Assembly: GCA_011682695.1 (NCBI GenBank)
Contig: JAACED010000010.1
Location: 1-63,658, forward strand
Length of the DNA: 63,658 nucleotides
Reading direction: 5' to 3'
DNA from: Gammaproteobacteria bacterium
Lineage (GTDB): Bacteria > Actinomycetota > Acidimicrobiia > Spongiisociales > UBA4744
The translations under genes and the position numbers were made by a program. This document shows, piece by piece, positions 39,988 to 48,203 of this stretch (within the stretch, counting starts at the first letter, position 1; every line of letters begins with the position of its first letter). The notes beneath the pieces were generated by a model. That model saw only the letters and a program-made list of their open reading frames with translations, had not been told where the DNA came from and searched no databases.

Positions 39988-41513
39988 GACTGATCCAACT
40001 TCTCGCCGCTCATGAGCAGGCCGATGCGCTCGGCGGCCCCGTCACCCGGAAGTACCTCGCCCGCTATCCGGCCCGACGACATCACCAGGATCCGGTCCGC
40101 CACCGACAGAATCTCGTCGAGATCATATGACACGAACAGCACTCCCCCTCCCCGACCTCGGACGGCGAGGAGTTGCTCGAGCACGAACCTGGCCGCTGAG
40201 ATGTCGAGGCCCCGGCACGGGTTCATGGCAATGACCAGCTCGGGCTGATCGCCGAGTTCGCGGGCCAGGACGGCCTTCTGCTGATTGCCTCCCGACAGCT
40301 CGCCGGCCAACTGGTCCGGTCCGGCGGCCCGCACGTCGAAACGCTCGAGGAGTGCGGCACACATACGATGTGCCTTCTGGCGATCGATCAAGCCTTGATG
40401 CACCAGGCCGCGCTGGCGCCAGCGCCCCAGGTGCAGGTTCTCCCAGAGCGCGAGGCCGCGAGCCAAACCGTGACGATGTCGATCCTCGGGAATGCGTGCG
40501 ATGGATGCCGACAACCCGTGATGCCAGCATCTCGAACCGTCGTCGAACCAGATCTCTCCCTTGTCGGCCTCACGGATCCCACAGATCACCTCGATGAGCT
40601 CCCGCTGGCCGTTGCCGTCCACGCCTGCGATACCCACGATCTCGCCGGCCCGCACCTTGAGTCCGACGTCCTGCACGGAACGACGCTCACCGGAGATGTG
40701 CAGACCTTCGATCCTCAGCAGCGGCCTCCCCACAGTCGTAGGAGGTGGGTCGAAGCCCGTCTCGATCCGCCGTCCCACCATGTGGATAACCAGCTCCTGG
40801 CGATCGGTGGCGGCGGTGTCAAGAGTCGCAACTTCATGTCCGTTCCGCAGAACCGTCACCCGATCACTCACCGCAAAAACCTCGTCCAGCTTGTGTGTGA
40901 TGAAGATGACGCTCAGCCCCAAGGCCCGGTATTCCCGGAGGGCATCAAAGAGGACATCGCGCTCCAATGGCGTCAGCGTCGCAGTAGGCTCGTCGAGGAC
41001 CAGCAGCGTCACGTCCTGGGCCAGTACTCGCAGCAGGCTTACCCACTGCCGCTGACCCACGGAGAGACCGGCGACGATCGCGTCCGGATCTACGTTCCCA
41101 CCGAACCGACGCTCGACCTCCTTGACTGTGCCCCGCACGGAGTCCATGTCGAGCCGGAACCGCCCACCCAAGGCGAGCGCGAAGTTCTCGGCGACGGTGA
41201 GCGCCGGGACGAGCCGATCGTGCTGATGAACCATGCCGATGCCCAATGCAGCGGCCGCCTGCGGTGAAGCGATCTCGACGCGCCCACCGCGCCAGAAGAT
41301 CTCACCGGAATTCGGACGGGTGATCCCGTCGAGAACGCTCATCAACGTGGTCTTGCCCGCTCCGTTCTCGCCGAGGAGTGCGTGGATCTCCCCGGGTCGG
41401 ACCGACAACGACGCACCACTCAGAGCGACGGTCGTCGCATACCGCTTCCTGATCTCTTTCAGCCGGAGCAGGTCGGTGCCGCCGGAGGGTATCGCACCCT
41501 CCGGCGGCTCCAC
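39984..41513 (-). CDS. BMP-type nucleoside ABC transporter ATPase, two ATPase domains (NupO/YufO-like)
   Basis: 509 residues. First domain: Walker A GENGAGKT at about 48-55, signature LSVGQRQWVSLLRVL, Walker B LLVLDEPTATLT. Second domain from about 255, with degenerate Walker A GVDGNGQREL and signature LSGGNQQKAVLAREL, as in RbsA/YufO proteins. The only ordinary start codon is GTG at 41513, which lies just upstream of a 13-bp stem-loop (41478-41508) that covers codons 2-12; no good ribosome-binding site precedes it. The true start could be a non-standard codon after the hairpin. Confidence 0.92.
   Translation of the reverse strand: MEPPEGAIPSGGTDLLRLKEIRKRYATTVALSGASLSVRPGEIHALLGENGAGKTTLMSVLDGITRPNSGEIFWRGGRVEIASPQAAAALGIGMVHQHDRLVPALTVAENFALALGGRFRLDMDSVRGTVKEVERRFGGNVDPDAIVAGLSVGQRQWVSLLRVLAQDVTLLVLDEPTATLTPLERDVLFDALREYRALGLSVIFITHKLDEVFAVSDRVTVLRNGHEVATLDTAATDRQELVIHMVGRRIETGFDPPPTTVGRPLLRIEGLHISGERRSVQDVGLKVRAGEIVGIAGVDGNGQRELIEVICGIREADKGEIWFDDGSRCWHHGLSASIARIPEDRHRHGLARGLALWENLHLGRWRQRGLVHQGLIDRQKAHRMCAALLERFDVRAAGPDQLAGELSGGNQQKAVLARELGDQPELVIAMNPCRGLDISAARFVLEQLLAVRGRGGGVLFVSYDLDEILSVADRILVMSSGRIAGEVLPGDGAAERIGLLMSGEKLDQS
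41478..41508 (-). terminator. Stem-loop between BMP lipoprotein gene and ATPase gene
   Basis: GCCGCCGGAGGGT (41478-41490), loop ATCGC, ACCCTCCGGCGGC (41496-41508): a perfect 13-bp stem beginning 28 nt past the lipoprotein stop. It also overlaps the first codons of the ATPase gene as annotated, so it could control both transcript level and translation start. Confidence 0.7.
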
Positions 41514-41536
41514 AGCCCGCTGTGCGTCAAGACCGC

Positions 41537-42631
41537 TCAGCTCTGCGGCTCCGGGATGAACGGCACCTGGAGGGTGCCCGACAGGATCTCTGCGGTCACG
41601 TCGGAGACCTTCGCCTCGATCTGGGCGGCCAAGGCGTCGTCGACGACCCTGATCGGCGCCAGGCCGAGTACCGGAGAGTCCAGCTCAAAGAAGCGCTGCT
41701 CACCGGAGAAGTTGCCCTTCACGATGTCTCCTACCGCCTCGACAATGAGTGCGCGCTGATCGACGATCTGAGAAGTGACGACCGCCTCCGGTGCCACGTC
41801 GTACTGATCGCCACCCCAGCCGATAGCGTAGACGCCCTCTTCCCGCGCTGCCTGGATGACCCCGATGCCGGCGGCGTCGGCGATCTGATACAGCACGTCG
41901 ACACCACCCGAGATCATCGCCCGGGCGGTCTCCTTGCCCTTCTCCACATCGTCGAAGGTCCCCAGATAGGTGATCGTCACAGCGATATCCGGGGTCACGG
42001 ACTGGGCCCCGAGACGGAATGCTTCCATCTGCGCAACGATGACCGGGAACTCAAAGCCGGCGATCCCGCCGATCTGACCGGTCTTGGTCACCATCGCCGC
42101 AACGATGCCCGCCAGGTAGGCGGCCTCGTGCGACGCCGGCTGCAGGCCCTGCATGTTGGGACCGGACAGGTTGGGGTTGTTGGTCACCAGGAAGATCGTG
42201 TCCGGGAACTGTGGAGCAACCTCCGCGGCCACGTCACCGAACTCGAAACCCTGCCCGATCACGATGTCGTATCCGGCCGAGGCGTAGTCCTCGAAAGCCT
42301 TCACGAACTCCGGTACCGGGGTCATCTCCGTGTAGGCGGTCTCGATTCCGAACTCTTCCTCGAGCTGTGCCAGAGCCTCGAACGCCAGCTGGTTGAAGCC
42401 CTTGTCATTCGCCGAGCCCGGCAGGACCAGAGCCACCTTGAGCGGCTCCACCGCCGCCTCGGTCGTCGTGGTTTCCTGGGTGCCGGCGGACGACTGTGCA
42501 GTGGTGGTCGGCTGCGCCGTGGTGGTCGGCTGCGCAGCAGTGGTCGTCGCCGCGTCGCCCCCACCACAGGCTGCGGCCACCAGGGCCATCGCCACCAGTA
42601 ATCCGAGCAAGTGTATCCATCGTCGTGTCAT
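41537..42631 (-). CDS. BMP-family nucleoside-binding lipoprotein
   Basis: 364 residues from ATG at 42631 (GAGAGGAAGCC upstream). Signal peptide RRWIHLLGLLVAMALVAAAC with lipidated C22, then a Thr/Gln-rich low-complexity linker (about 28-60). The mature BMP/PnrA fold begins LKVALVLPGSANDKGFNQLA; family strands IGQGFEFGDVAAEVA and VLYQIADAAGIGVIQAA follow. PnrA-type proteins bind purine nucleosides, so it probably delivers a nucleoside or heterocycle to the permeases. It is preceded by a 135-nt gap holding an inverted repeat, so a second promoter may exist there. Confidence 0.95.
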   Translation of the reverse strand: MTRRWIHLLGLLVAMALVAAACGGGDAATTTAAQPTTTAQPTTTAQSSAGTQETTTTEAAVEPLKVALVLPGSANDKGFNQLAFEALAQLEEEFGIETAYTEMTPVPEFVKAFEDYASAGYDIVIGQGFEFGDVAAEVAPQFPDTIFLVTNNPNLSGPNMQGLQPASHEAAYLAGIVAAMVTKTGQIGGIAGFEFPVIVAQMEAFRLGAQSVTPDIAVTITYLGTFDDVEKGKETARAMISGGVDVLYQIADAAGIGVIQAAREEGVYAIGWGGDQYDVAPEAVVTSQIVDQRALIVEAVGDIVKGNFSGEQRFFELDSPVLGLAPIRVVDDALAAQIEAKVSDVTAEILSGTLQVPFIPEPQS

Positions 42632-42650
42632 GAGTTGGCTTCCTCTCGTG

Positions 42651-42667
42651 CGATCGGCCACCGATCG
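42651..42667. promoter_or_regulatory. Inverted repeat upstream of the BMP lipoprotein gene
   Basis: CGATCGG-CCA-CCGATCG, perfect 7-bp arms, 20 nt ahead of the ATG. It could be an operator or a short 5'-UTR hairpin. No -10 can be placed with confidence. Confidence 0.35.
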
Positions 42668-42766
42668 GCGGCACACCTATATCAGGATCAGGCCATGGGT
42701 GGCCCGTCTTTCTCCTCACTCCTCTTCATCAGCACCTCCGCCCCTCCGGCGGGTGGGCCTCAGCCG

Positions 42767-43780
42767 TCACCTCCCTTCCAACCAGGCCGTCAGGTGATCC
42801 AGCGCCTCCGGCAACCCCAGCGGGGTGTCGTTGCCGTCACCCCGCGCGTATACCGCGCGGACCGCACCCGGTGTGGCCGACCTGCCCTCGCGGGCGAGCC
42901 GCTTCGCCAGCACCGCCTTGGCCTGGTCGAGTTGCTCCGCCGTCGGCATGATCGTGACGGCGCCCGGCAACTGATCGAGCACACCGCGCAGCGCCACCGG
43001 CCCTTCCGGCCCACTGCGTGTCAGTGGAAGCCCTTCGGCCTTCCTCAGCGCCGCATCGGCCAGAAACGAGCGGTGTGTGAGCCCGGGTGACACCCATGCG
43101 CCGATGGCGGCGTAGCGGGCGCCCACCCGCCGCAATGTGGCAGCGATGATGTCGACGAGTCGGTTGTGCATCTCCACGTAGGCGGCGCGCTCGTTCGGAC
43201 CCCATCGCCACTTCCCGTTTCCGAGATCGACGGCCGTGCAGTCGTTCCGCTCCGGCGACACCGATGTGCCTCGCGCTTCGAACAAACCCGGGTCGTCGTA
43301 GCTGGTCGCCGGACTCTGCTCGCCACGCCACTCGTAGATGTAGGGATAGGGCACCATCGCCAGGGGCTCGGACATGACAATGCGGTCGAGCACCGTGTCC
43401 CCCTTGCGCAACGGTCCGATGTGCAGCAGCGCAGGATCCTCATCCGGGTCGAGTACATCGCGCAATGGAAGTGGCACTGCAAAACCGCCCTCTGGCTCCC
43501 ACCCCGCAGCCAGCAGCGCCCCGTTGATGGCACGGTGCTCCCGGCTGGTGTTGTACGGCTTGTACTTGGTGCACGGCACGATGAGCGCCAGCCGGCGGCC
43601 GCCTACCTGCGGCGGCTCCCACTCGTGCACGAGGAATTGAAGCCACGCCTTCACCCTTGGGTGCTCGAGCGCGTCCAGGTTCGCCTGGGGAGAGTAGATG
43701 CACAAAGTGGGATCGAGTTCGAACGGAGAACGGATCTTCCGCCGTGAATCCGCGAGGCGATCGGCCGGGAGGACACTCAT
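42767..43780 (-). CDS. DUF5591/ArcS-motif protein of unknown role
   Basis: 337 residues, no signal peptide or membrane segment. The motif LIVPCTKYKPYNTSREHR (about 67-83) has PC-x3-KPY-x2-S-x2-H, with P69, C70, K74-Y76, S79 and H82. This is the motif I know from archaeosine synthase ArcS, where it supports addition of lysine to the nitrile of preQ0 on tRNA. Further on, IVMSEPLAMVPYPYIYEW matches the place where DUF5591 domains have a similar strand. There is no PUA RNA-binding domain and no tRNA-guanine transglycosylase half. In a catabolic operon between a DUF1989 gene and a nucleoside importer, a tRNA role is unlikely; nitrile, amidine or deazapurine-like chemistry is a guess. It lies 4 nt after the DUF1989 stop. 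Confidence 0.7.
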   Translation of the reverse strand: MSVLPADRLADSRRKIRSPFELDPTLCIYSPQANLDALEHPRVKAWLQFLVHEWEPPQVGGRRLALIVPCTKYKPYNTSREHRAINGALLAAGWEPEGGFAVPLPLRDVLDPDEDPALLHIGPLRKGDTVLDRIVMSEPLAMVPYPYIYEWRGEQSPATSYDDPGLFEARGTSVSPERNDCTAVDLGNGKWRWGPNERAAYVEMHNRLVDIIAATLRRVGARYAAIGAWVSPGLTHRSFLADAALRKAEGLPLTRSGPEGPVALRGVLDQLPGAVTIMPTAEQLDQAKAVLAKRLAREGRSATPGAVRAVYARGDGNDTPLGLPEALDHLTAWLEGR

Positions 43781-43784
43781 TGGA

Positions 43785-44393
43785 TCAGCCCTCGTCGATG
43801 ACGCGCAGCAGCATCGGCGTCGGGTTGAAGTTGTTGCAGGGGGTGAGGTCCTGGGGGCAGGCCGACAGGAGCACCACGAGGTCTTCGTGAGCCTTCAGCG
43901 TGATCGTCGCCCCCGCCTCGTGGGCGGCAGGGTCGGTGACTACCGAGCCGTCCGGTTGGACACGGTTGTGCATGAACACGTTCCAGGCCGTCTCGCCATG
44001 CAGCTCGTAGTCCTCCCCGAGAAGGTCCCTGGCCTGCTCCAGGTTGCCGAGGCAATGTGCGTGGTCGGGGAGGCCGTAGTCGTTGAGATATCGTTCGCGA
44101 TCACAACACGGCACGATGATGTCGTGCCTCTCGACATCGTCCCGCACAATGGTGAACACCGGGTTGCGATGATTGGAGAAGACCTGCGACCCGGTCTTCA
44201 GCACCACCGACTGGTTGCAGGACACGGTGTGCGTCGGCGACATGTACTCGGAAGGATCCTTGCGATACCAGGCGACGATGTCGCCTACCTGGTGGCCCAC
44301 AACGTCGACGATGTCGAGCAACTGGCCCTTTTTGACATAGACGCCCCGACCCTCGCGTGAGGGGACGAGGACCTCCTCTACAGTCGTACTCAT
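43785..44393 (-). CDS. DUF1989 protein (urea-carboxylase-associated family)
   Basis: 202 residues of DUF1989. Diagnostic parts: SREGRGVYVKKGQLLDIVDV, GHQVGDIVAW, SPTHTVSCNQ, the C-D-R-E segment with H111 and C114 (LPDHAHCLGN), and the closing motif ACPQDLTPCNNFNPTP. Relatives occur next to urea carboxylase/allophanate hydrolase and act in guanidine or aminocarbonyl-type pathways; paired members form carboxyguanidine deiminase. The conserved Cys/His set suggests a metal site. Only one subunit gene is present and no urea carboxylase is seen here. Its position before the ArcS-motif gene suggests a linked step on a C-N compound. Confidence 0.88.
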   Translation of the reverse strand: MSTTVEEVLVPSREGRGVYVKKGQLLDIVDVVGHQVGDIVAWYRKDPSEYMSPTHTVSCNQSVVLKTGSQVFSNHRNPVFTIVRDDVERHDIIVPCCDRERYLNDYGLPDHAHCLGNLEQARDLLGEDYELHGETAWNVFMHNRVQPDGSVVTDPAAHEAGATITLKAHEDLVVLLSACPQDLTPCNNFNPTPMLLRVIDEG

Positions 44394-44418
44394 CGCTGCT
44401 CCTCTCGTTGTATCTCGT

Positions 44419-45612
44419 TCACACGTGACCTGAACCGGGCGGCTCGGGAATCTCTGGGGTGACTGTGACCGACCTGGAAGCGGCCGGCGTGTTGCGGCTC
44501 CGCAGCGCCCGGACGATGCCGTCGATGATCACGGCACTGATGCCCGGGATGTCACCTCGCGTCAGAGCGCTGCACGCATCATCGGCAAGGGAACCCCACG
44601 GCGCGTCGCACACCACCAGATCGGCCGGCCGACCGACCTCGACCTTGCCCGACTCCAGGTCATAGACGTCGGTAGTGTTCCCCGACGCCCACGCCCACGC
44701 GAGTCCGGGCTCCACCCCGGCCAGCGAGCACAGCTCGGCCATCGTCTTGATGATCGCCAGCGGAATGACCCCCGTGCCGGTCGGTGTGTCCGAGCCGATG
44801 ATGACCCGATGCTCCGCACCGGCCTCTCGGACAGCCTTGGTGATATGGATGGCACTGCGCAGATTGCCGGCCTGAACGAATTGGAGAACGAGATCGGTCT
44901 CGTTGACGAGCGTGAGCAAGCCCTCGTCGTCGAGCGACGTCGGCCCACCGTTGATGTGCCCGCACACGTCGGGCCGGAGCAACAGCAGGTGATCGACGGT
45001 GATCGGTTTCGACCCGGGGATCGACGCCCCACCGGAGTGGCACATCACCTTGATACCCGCCGCCTGTGCGGCCTTGACCTGAGGCAACCCGTCTGCGGGG
45101 TCCTGGTAGTTGCCGAATCCGAACTTGGCGAGCCATACGCCCTGGGATGCAATCTCGAGGAAATCCTCGTCGGTGAGCACCGGTTCGATGATCACCGCCC
45201 CACCGTGCACCTTCATGCCGTTGGGCCGATAAGTGTCCCACCAGTGCGCAGCTGCCACCGCCAGTGCCTTGACACCGACGCGGTCCCGCGGCCGCCCGGG
45301 TGTGTGGATCTCACCGGGTGAGATTGCCTGGCAGATACCGCCGTGAACGTATGACGACAGGAACCCGATCGTGTTCTGCCGTGGCGTGAAGTCGCCCATC
45401 ACCACGTGACAATGGGAGTCGATGAAGCCGGGACCCACGGTGGCGCCGTGGACGTCGATCACCCGCTCGGCATCACCCATGGAGACACCGCCGATGGTCG
45501 CAATCAGACCGTCATCGATGAGCAGTGACTCCGCCTCGGCGATGGGCGCGGTGAGATCACCGGTGAGCAGTGTCCCGATGTTGACGACAGCTGTGGTCTT
45601 CGGCTCGGACAT
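44419..45612 (-). CDS. Enamidase-like amidohydrolase
   Basis: 397 residues from ATG at 45612 (GAGGAGGCGAC upstream). It resembles, almost end to end, the enamidase of nicotinate fermentation (which opens 6-oxotetrahydronicotinate to 2-formylglutarate and ammonia), as I remember that enzyme: GDFTPRQNTIGFLSS, MKVHGGAVIIEPVLTDEDF, CHSGGASIPGS, GHINGGPTS, DTPTGTGVIPL and ALTRGDIPGISAVIIDG. Metal-site residues: H67/H69 (IDSHCHV), H192, H219 and D275. At the bridging position the region reads LAKFGFG (K163), where I recall Glu, so a carboxylated lysine is possible. It suggests ring opening of a cyclic enamide. No other genes of the nicotinate-fermentation path are seen. Confidence 0.85.
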   Translation of the reverse strand: MSEPKTTAVVNIGTLLTGDLTAPIAEAESLLIDDGLIATIGGVSMGDAERVIDVHGATVGPGFIDSHCHVVMGDFTPRQNTIGFLSSYVHGGICQAISPGEIHTPGRPRDRVGVKALAVAAAHWWDTYRPNGMKVHGGAVIIEPVLTDEDFLEIASQGVWLAKFGFGNYQDPADGLPQVKAAQAAGIKVMCHSGGASIPGSKPITVDHLLLLRPDVCGHINGGPTSLDDEGLLTLVNETDLVLQFVQAGNLRSAIHITKAVREAGAEHRVIIGSDTPTGTGVIPLAIIKTMAELCSLAGVEPGLAWAWASGNTTDVYDLESGKVEVGRPADLVVCDAPWGSLADDACSALTRGDIPGISAVIIDGIVRALRSRNTPAASRSVTVTPEIPEPPGSGHV

Positions 45613-45672
45613 GTCGCCTCCTCGCTCGTGGTAGCACCTCGACACACGCAGCCGTTCCGAGCTGTCGCGGTG

Positions 45673-46434
45673 CTATTCCTCCTGTCTTGCCTGTCTTGCC
45701 GCCTTCGCTGCCGGCGGATATGTCTCGTCGAACAATCCCTCCTCGAGACCCTCGAGGTACTCGAGCACGTCGGCAACGTCCGTGACATCCACGTACTTCA
45801 TGTGGAGATCGAACAGAGCGATCTTGTGAGATACCTCGCCCCGGTCGAACACGGCCTCGTGCGGGATGGTCACCCGCAGATCGTATGAGAGGGCATCGAC
45901 CGCAGTCGCCCGCACGCACCCGCTCGTGGTACTCCCGGTGAGGATGAGCGAGTCGGCACCCATCTGGTTGAGATGGCTCATCAGCGTGGTGCCAAAGAAT
46001 GCGGACGGCTTGCGCTTCTCGATGAACAGGTCGTCCGGCAGCGGGGCCACTTCGGCGACGATGTCATTGCCCTTGTGACCCATGACGTCGACCTCGTCCT
46101 CGGCCCGGTAACTCTTCAGCGTCCACACGCCCAGGTCGAACCCGTCCTGGCGGCGAGGGTTCGTGGTGTAGATCACGGGAAGCCGCTTACGGCGTGCCGC
46201 ATCGAGGATCGACCGGATCGCCGGGATGCCTCGCGACCAGGCGACACCGCCACACGAGTAGCGCCACCGCTTGATCGAGTCGAGGATCGGCTCTTCACGA
46301 TCGCCGGAGAAGTTGTAGTTCACGTCGATCACCATCACCGCGGGCCGCTTGCCGTAGCCGGCACGCTTGCCCCACCCGGCAGCCGCAAACACGGCCCGGT
46401 CGGTATCGGTGATCACGTCGTCCCAGATCGCCAT
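45673..46434 (-). CDS. Isochorismatase-family hydrolase (N-carbamoylsarcosine amidase-like)
   Basis: 253 residues. Catalytic triad of the cysteine hydrolase family: D37 (VMVIDVNYN), K140 (FIEKRKPSAFFGTTL) and C173 (TGSTTSGCVRATA) with the cis-peptide loop. The N-terminal extension TDRAVFAAAGWGKRAGYG is typical of N-carbamoylsarcosine amidohydrolase and maleamate amidohydrolase (NicF) relatives. It likely hydrolyses a linear carbamoyl or amide product formed by a ring-opening enzyme of the same operon. The C-terminus is a lysine/arginine-rich tail. It begins 3 nt after the hydantoinase-like gene and precedes the enamidase gene by 60 nt. Confidence 0.92.
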   Translation of the reverse strand: MAIWDDVITDTDRAVFAAAGWGKRAGYGKRPAVMVIDVNYNFSGDREEPILDSIKRWRYSCGGVAWSRGIPAIRSILDAARRKRLPVIYTTNPRRQDGFDLGVWTLKSYRAEDEVDVMGHKGNDIVAEVAPLPDDLFIEKRKPSAFFGTTLMSHLNQMGADSLILTGSTTSGCVRATAVDALSYDLRVTIPHEAVFDRGEVSHKIALFDLHMKYVDVTDVADVLEYLEGLEEGLFDETYPPAAKAARQARQEE

Positions 46435-46437
46435 GGA

Positions 46438-48050
46438 TCAGCCTCCGATGGGCCCGGTGTACTTGGTGGTCTCAGGACTGAAACCGGGCTTGACAAAGTC
46501 ATCGCTCAGCCAGCGATCCGTCGGCGCCAGGCGCACCGGGCTGGTGAGCTGGGCCGGCGGACCTGCACTGCGCAGCGTGCGGGGCAAGTACTGCCCTCGG
46601 GGATCACCCACCGGACGCATGCCCGGCGAGTCGTCCGCCCACTCCGCCGTTACCTTGCCGCGCATGATCGTCTTGATGGGCCATCCCGTGAAGGTGTGGC
46701 CTTCCATGAGCGACCAGCCGGCCCTCGTGTTGATGTGCTTCTTGTTGACCTCGACCTCACGCCCAAGATCGATGATCACCATGTCGGCATCGAAGCCAGG
46801 CATGAGCGAGCCCTTTTTGCCCCACAGGCCGGACGTCTTGGCCGGGTTCTCGCATGACACTTGAACGACACGTTCCAGGCTGCAACGGTGTTTGTTGACG
46901 CCTTCGGACAGCATCACCGGCAGGAACAGCTCCACCCGGCTGAAGCCGGTGCGCAGCTTCCAGATGTTCTCGTTGTACATCTCCTCGCGCGTGATGCCGG
47001 CTCCCAGCCGACCACATGGTCGGACCCCACCACGTCGACGATGCCTTCGGCGAGGGCCTCCCACAGTGCCTCGATGTTGTCGCGGCGCCGTAGTGGCACG
47101 TTGATCCGCCAGCCGTACTCCGGCTCCGCCCACAGCCAGGCCGGACCGGTCTGGGCGTACAGCTGCAGACCTTCGGCGCGGGCCTTGAGGACCTCCTCGA
47201 AGCTGAGTCGGGTGGTGCAGTGCTGCAGGTAGAGCGGCACGTTGCCGGGAGTCTGAGCTGCGAGATAGGCGTAAGCCCTGACGTGCTGCGCCTCGAGGAA
47301 GTCGGGCGAGCGATCGGTCCAAGCCCCGAAGTCGGTGCGGCCGGCCTCGAGAAGGCGGTCCTCGAAGATGCGGCCGATCTCCCAGTTCTCCGGGTGGATG
47401 TGAACAATCCCCGGATAACCGAGGTGTCCGACCTCTTCCATGACGCGGTAGACGGTGCCATCGTCGATGCCGGCGCCGAGGCCTGCCCTGCGGCTCGGCC
47501 AGTTGGTGTCGACGTCATCGGACGTACCCTTCATGCTGCGGGTCTGGAGGTACAGTTTGTACGAGGTGACGCCGTGTTCCTCCGCGTACTGGGGGATCTC
47601 GTCCGCGTGTTGATCTGTTTCGAGCATGTAGGTGAAGTACGCGTCGACATGGCTGACCGTCTCGACGACTTCCTTGCCGGCGGGGAACGACTCGTTGAAC
47701 GAACCAACGTCCGCTTTGGCGACGACCTCCTTGAAGGGCTTGGTGCCGAGTCGGGTGACGGGCGCCTGGATGCCCCACGTGGTGACCCCGGCGCAGGCCG
47801 CGGCGCGTGACTCGCTGGTCATGTCGTACTCGAACGGCACATAGCAGCCCGGGTGGGCCTCGGAGTCGACGATACCCGGGAGGATGTAGTGCCCCCTGGC
47901 GTCGATGGTCTCCTTGGCGTTCGGGAGCAACTCGTCGGGAGCCAGCAGCGCAACTTTGCCGTCCTTGACTCCGACTCCGACACGATACCGACCGTCACCG
48001 AGGACGACGGTCCCATTCACGACCTTCAGATCGAGAGGCTCGCCCACCAT
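46438..48050 (-). pseudogene. Hydantoinase/dihydropyrimidinase-like amidohydrolase with an internal frameshift
   Basis: Two overlapping frames together make one cyclic amidohydrolase of about 537 residues. The first (from 48050) has the N-terminal strands, E64-A-H66 in place of the usual H-x-H (PGIVDSEAHPG), the carboxylated-lysine candidate K165 (VTSYKLYLQ), HIHPEN, LQHCTT and GSDH. Near 47005-47016 the frame breaks, and the second frame continues GAGITREEMYNENIWKLRTG to LMPGFDADMVIIDLGREVEV and a family-like C-terminus. The shift equals one missing base. It is either a true inactivation or a sequencing/assembly error. Intact, it would open a cyclic imide, hydantoin or dihydropyrimidine. First gene of block IV, just below the 48095 operator. 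Confidence 0.8.
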
Positions 48051-48094
48051 GAAGTCCTCCTCTCCTGGCCTGACACATCATCAGGCACTAGGGT

Positions 48095-48118
48095 TGTCTC
48101 TTACAGAGAGACAGCCTA
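48095..48118 (-). promoter_or_regulatory. Operator/promoter module heading block IV
   Basis: TGTCTCT-TACAG-AGAGACA (48095-48113) overlaps TAGGCT (48118-48113 on the minus strand) as -10; TTGTCG 18 nt upstream can act as -35. The 25-nt core matches the module at 36372-36396 at 23 positions, in the same orientation. It lies 45 nt from the 48050 start and 86 nt from the divergent 48204 start, so it could control both. A second repeat, GCCTGA-N7-TCAGGC (48068-48086), lies in the minus-strand leader. Confidence 0.7.
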
Positions 48119-48203
48119 CCATCGGTGCCGGGGCGGCGACAACCGGAACTCGGCCGGGCCCCACACCGCAGGCGGACCACACGCACACGAGAGGACTCAT
48201 CCG

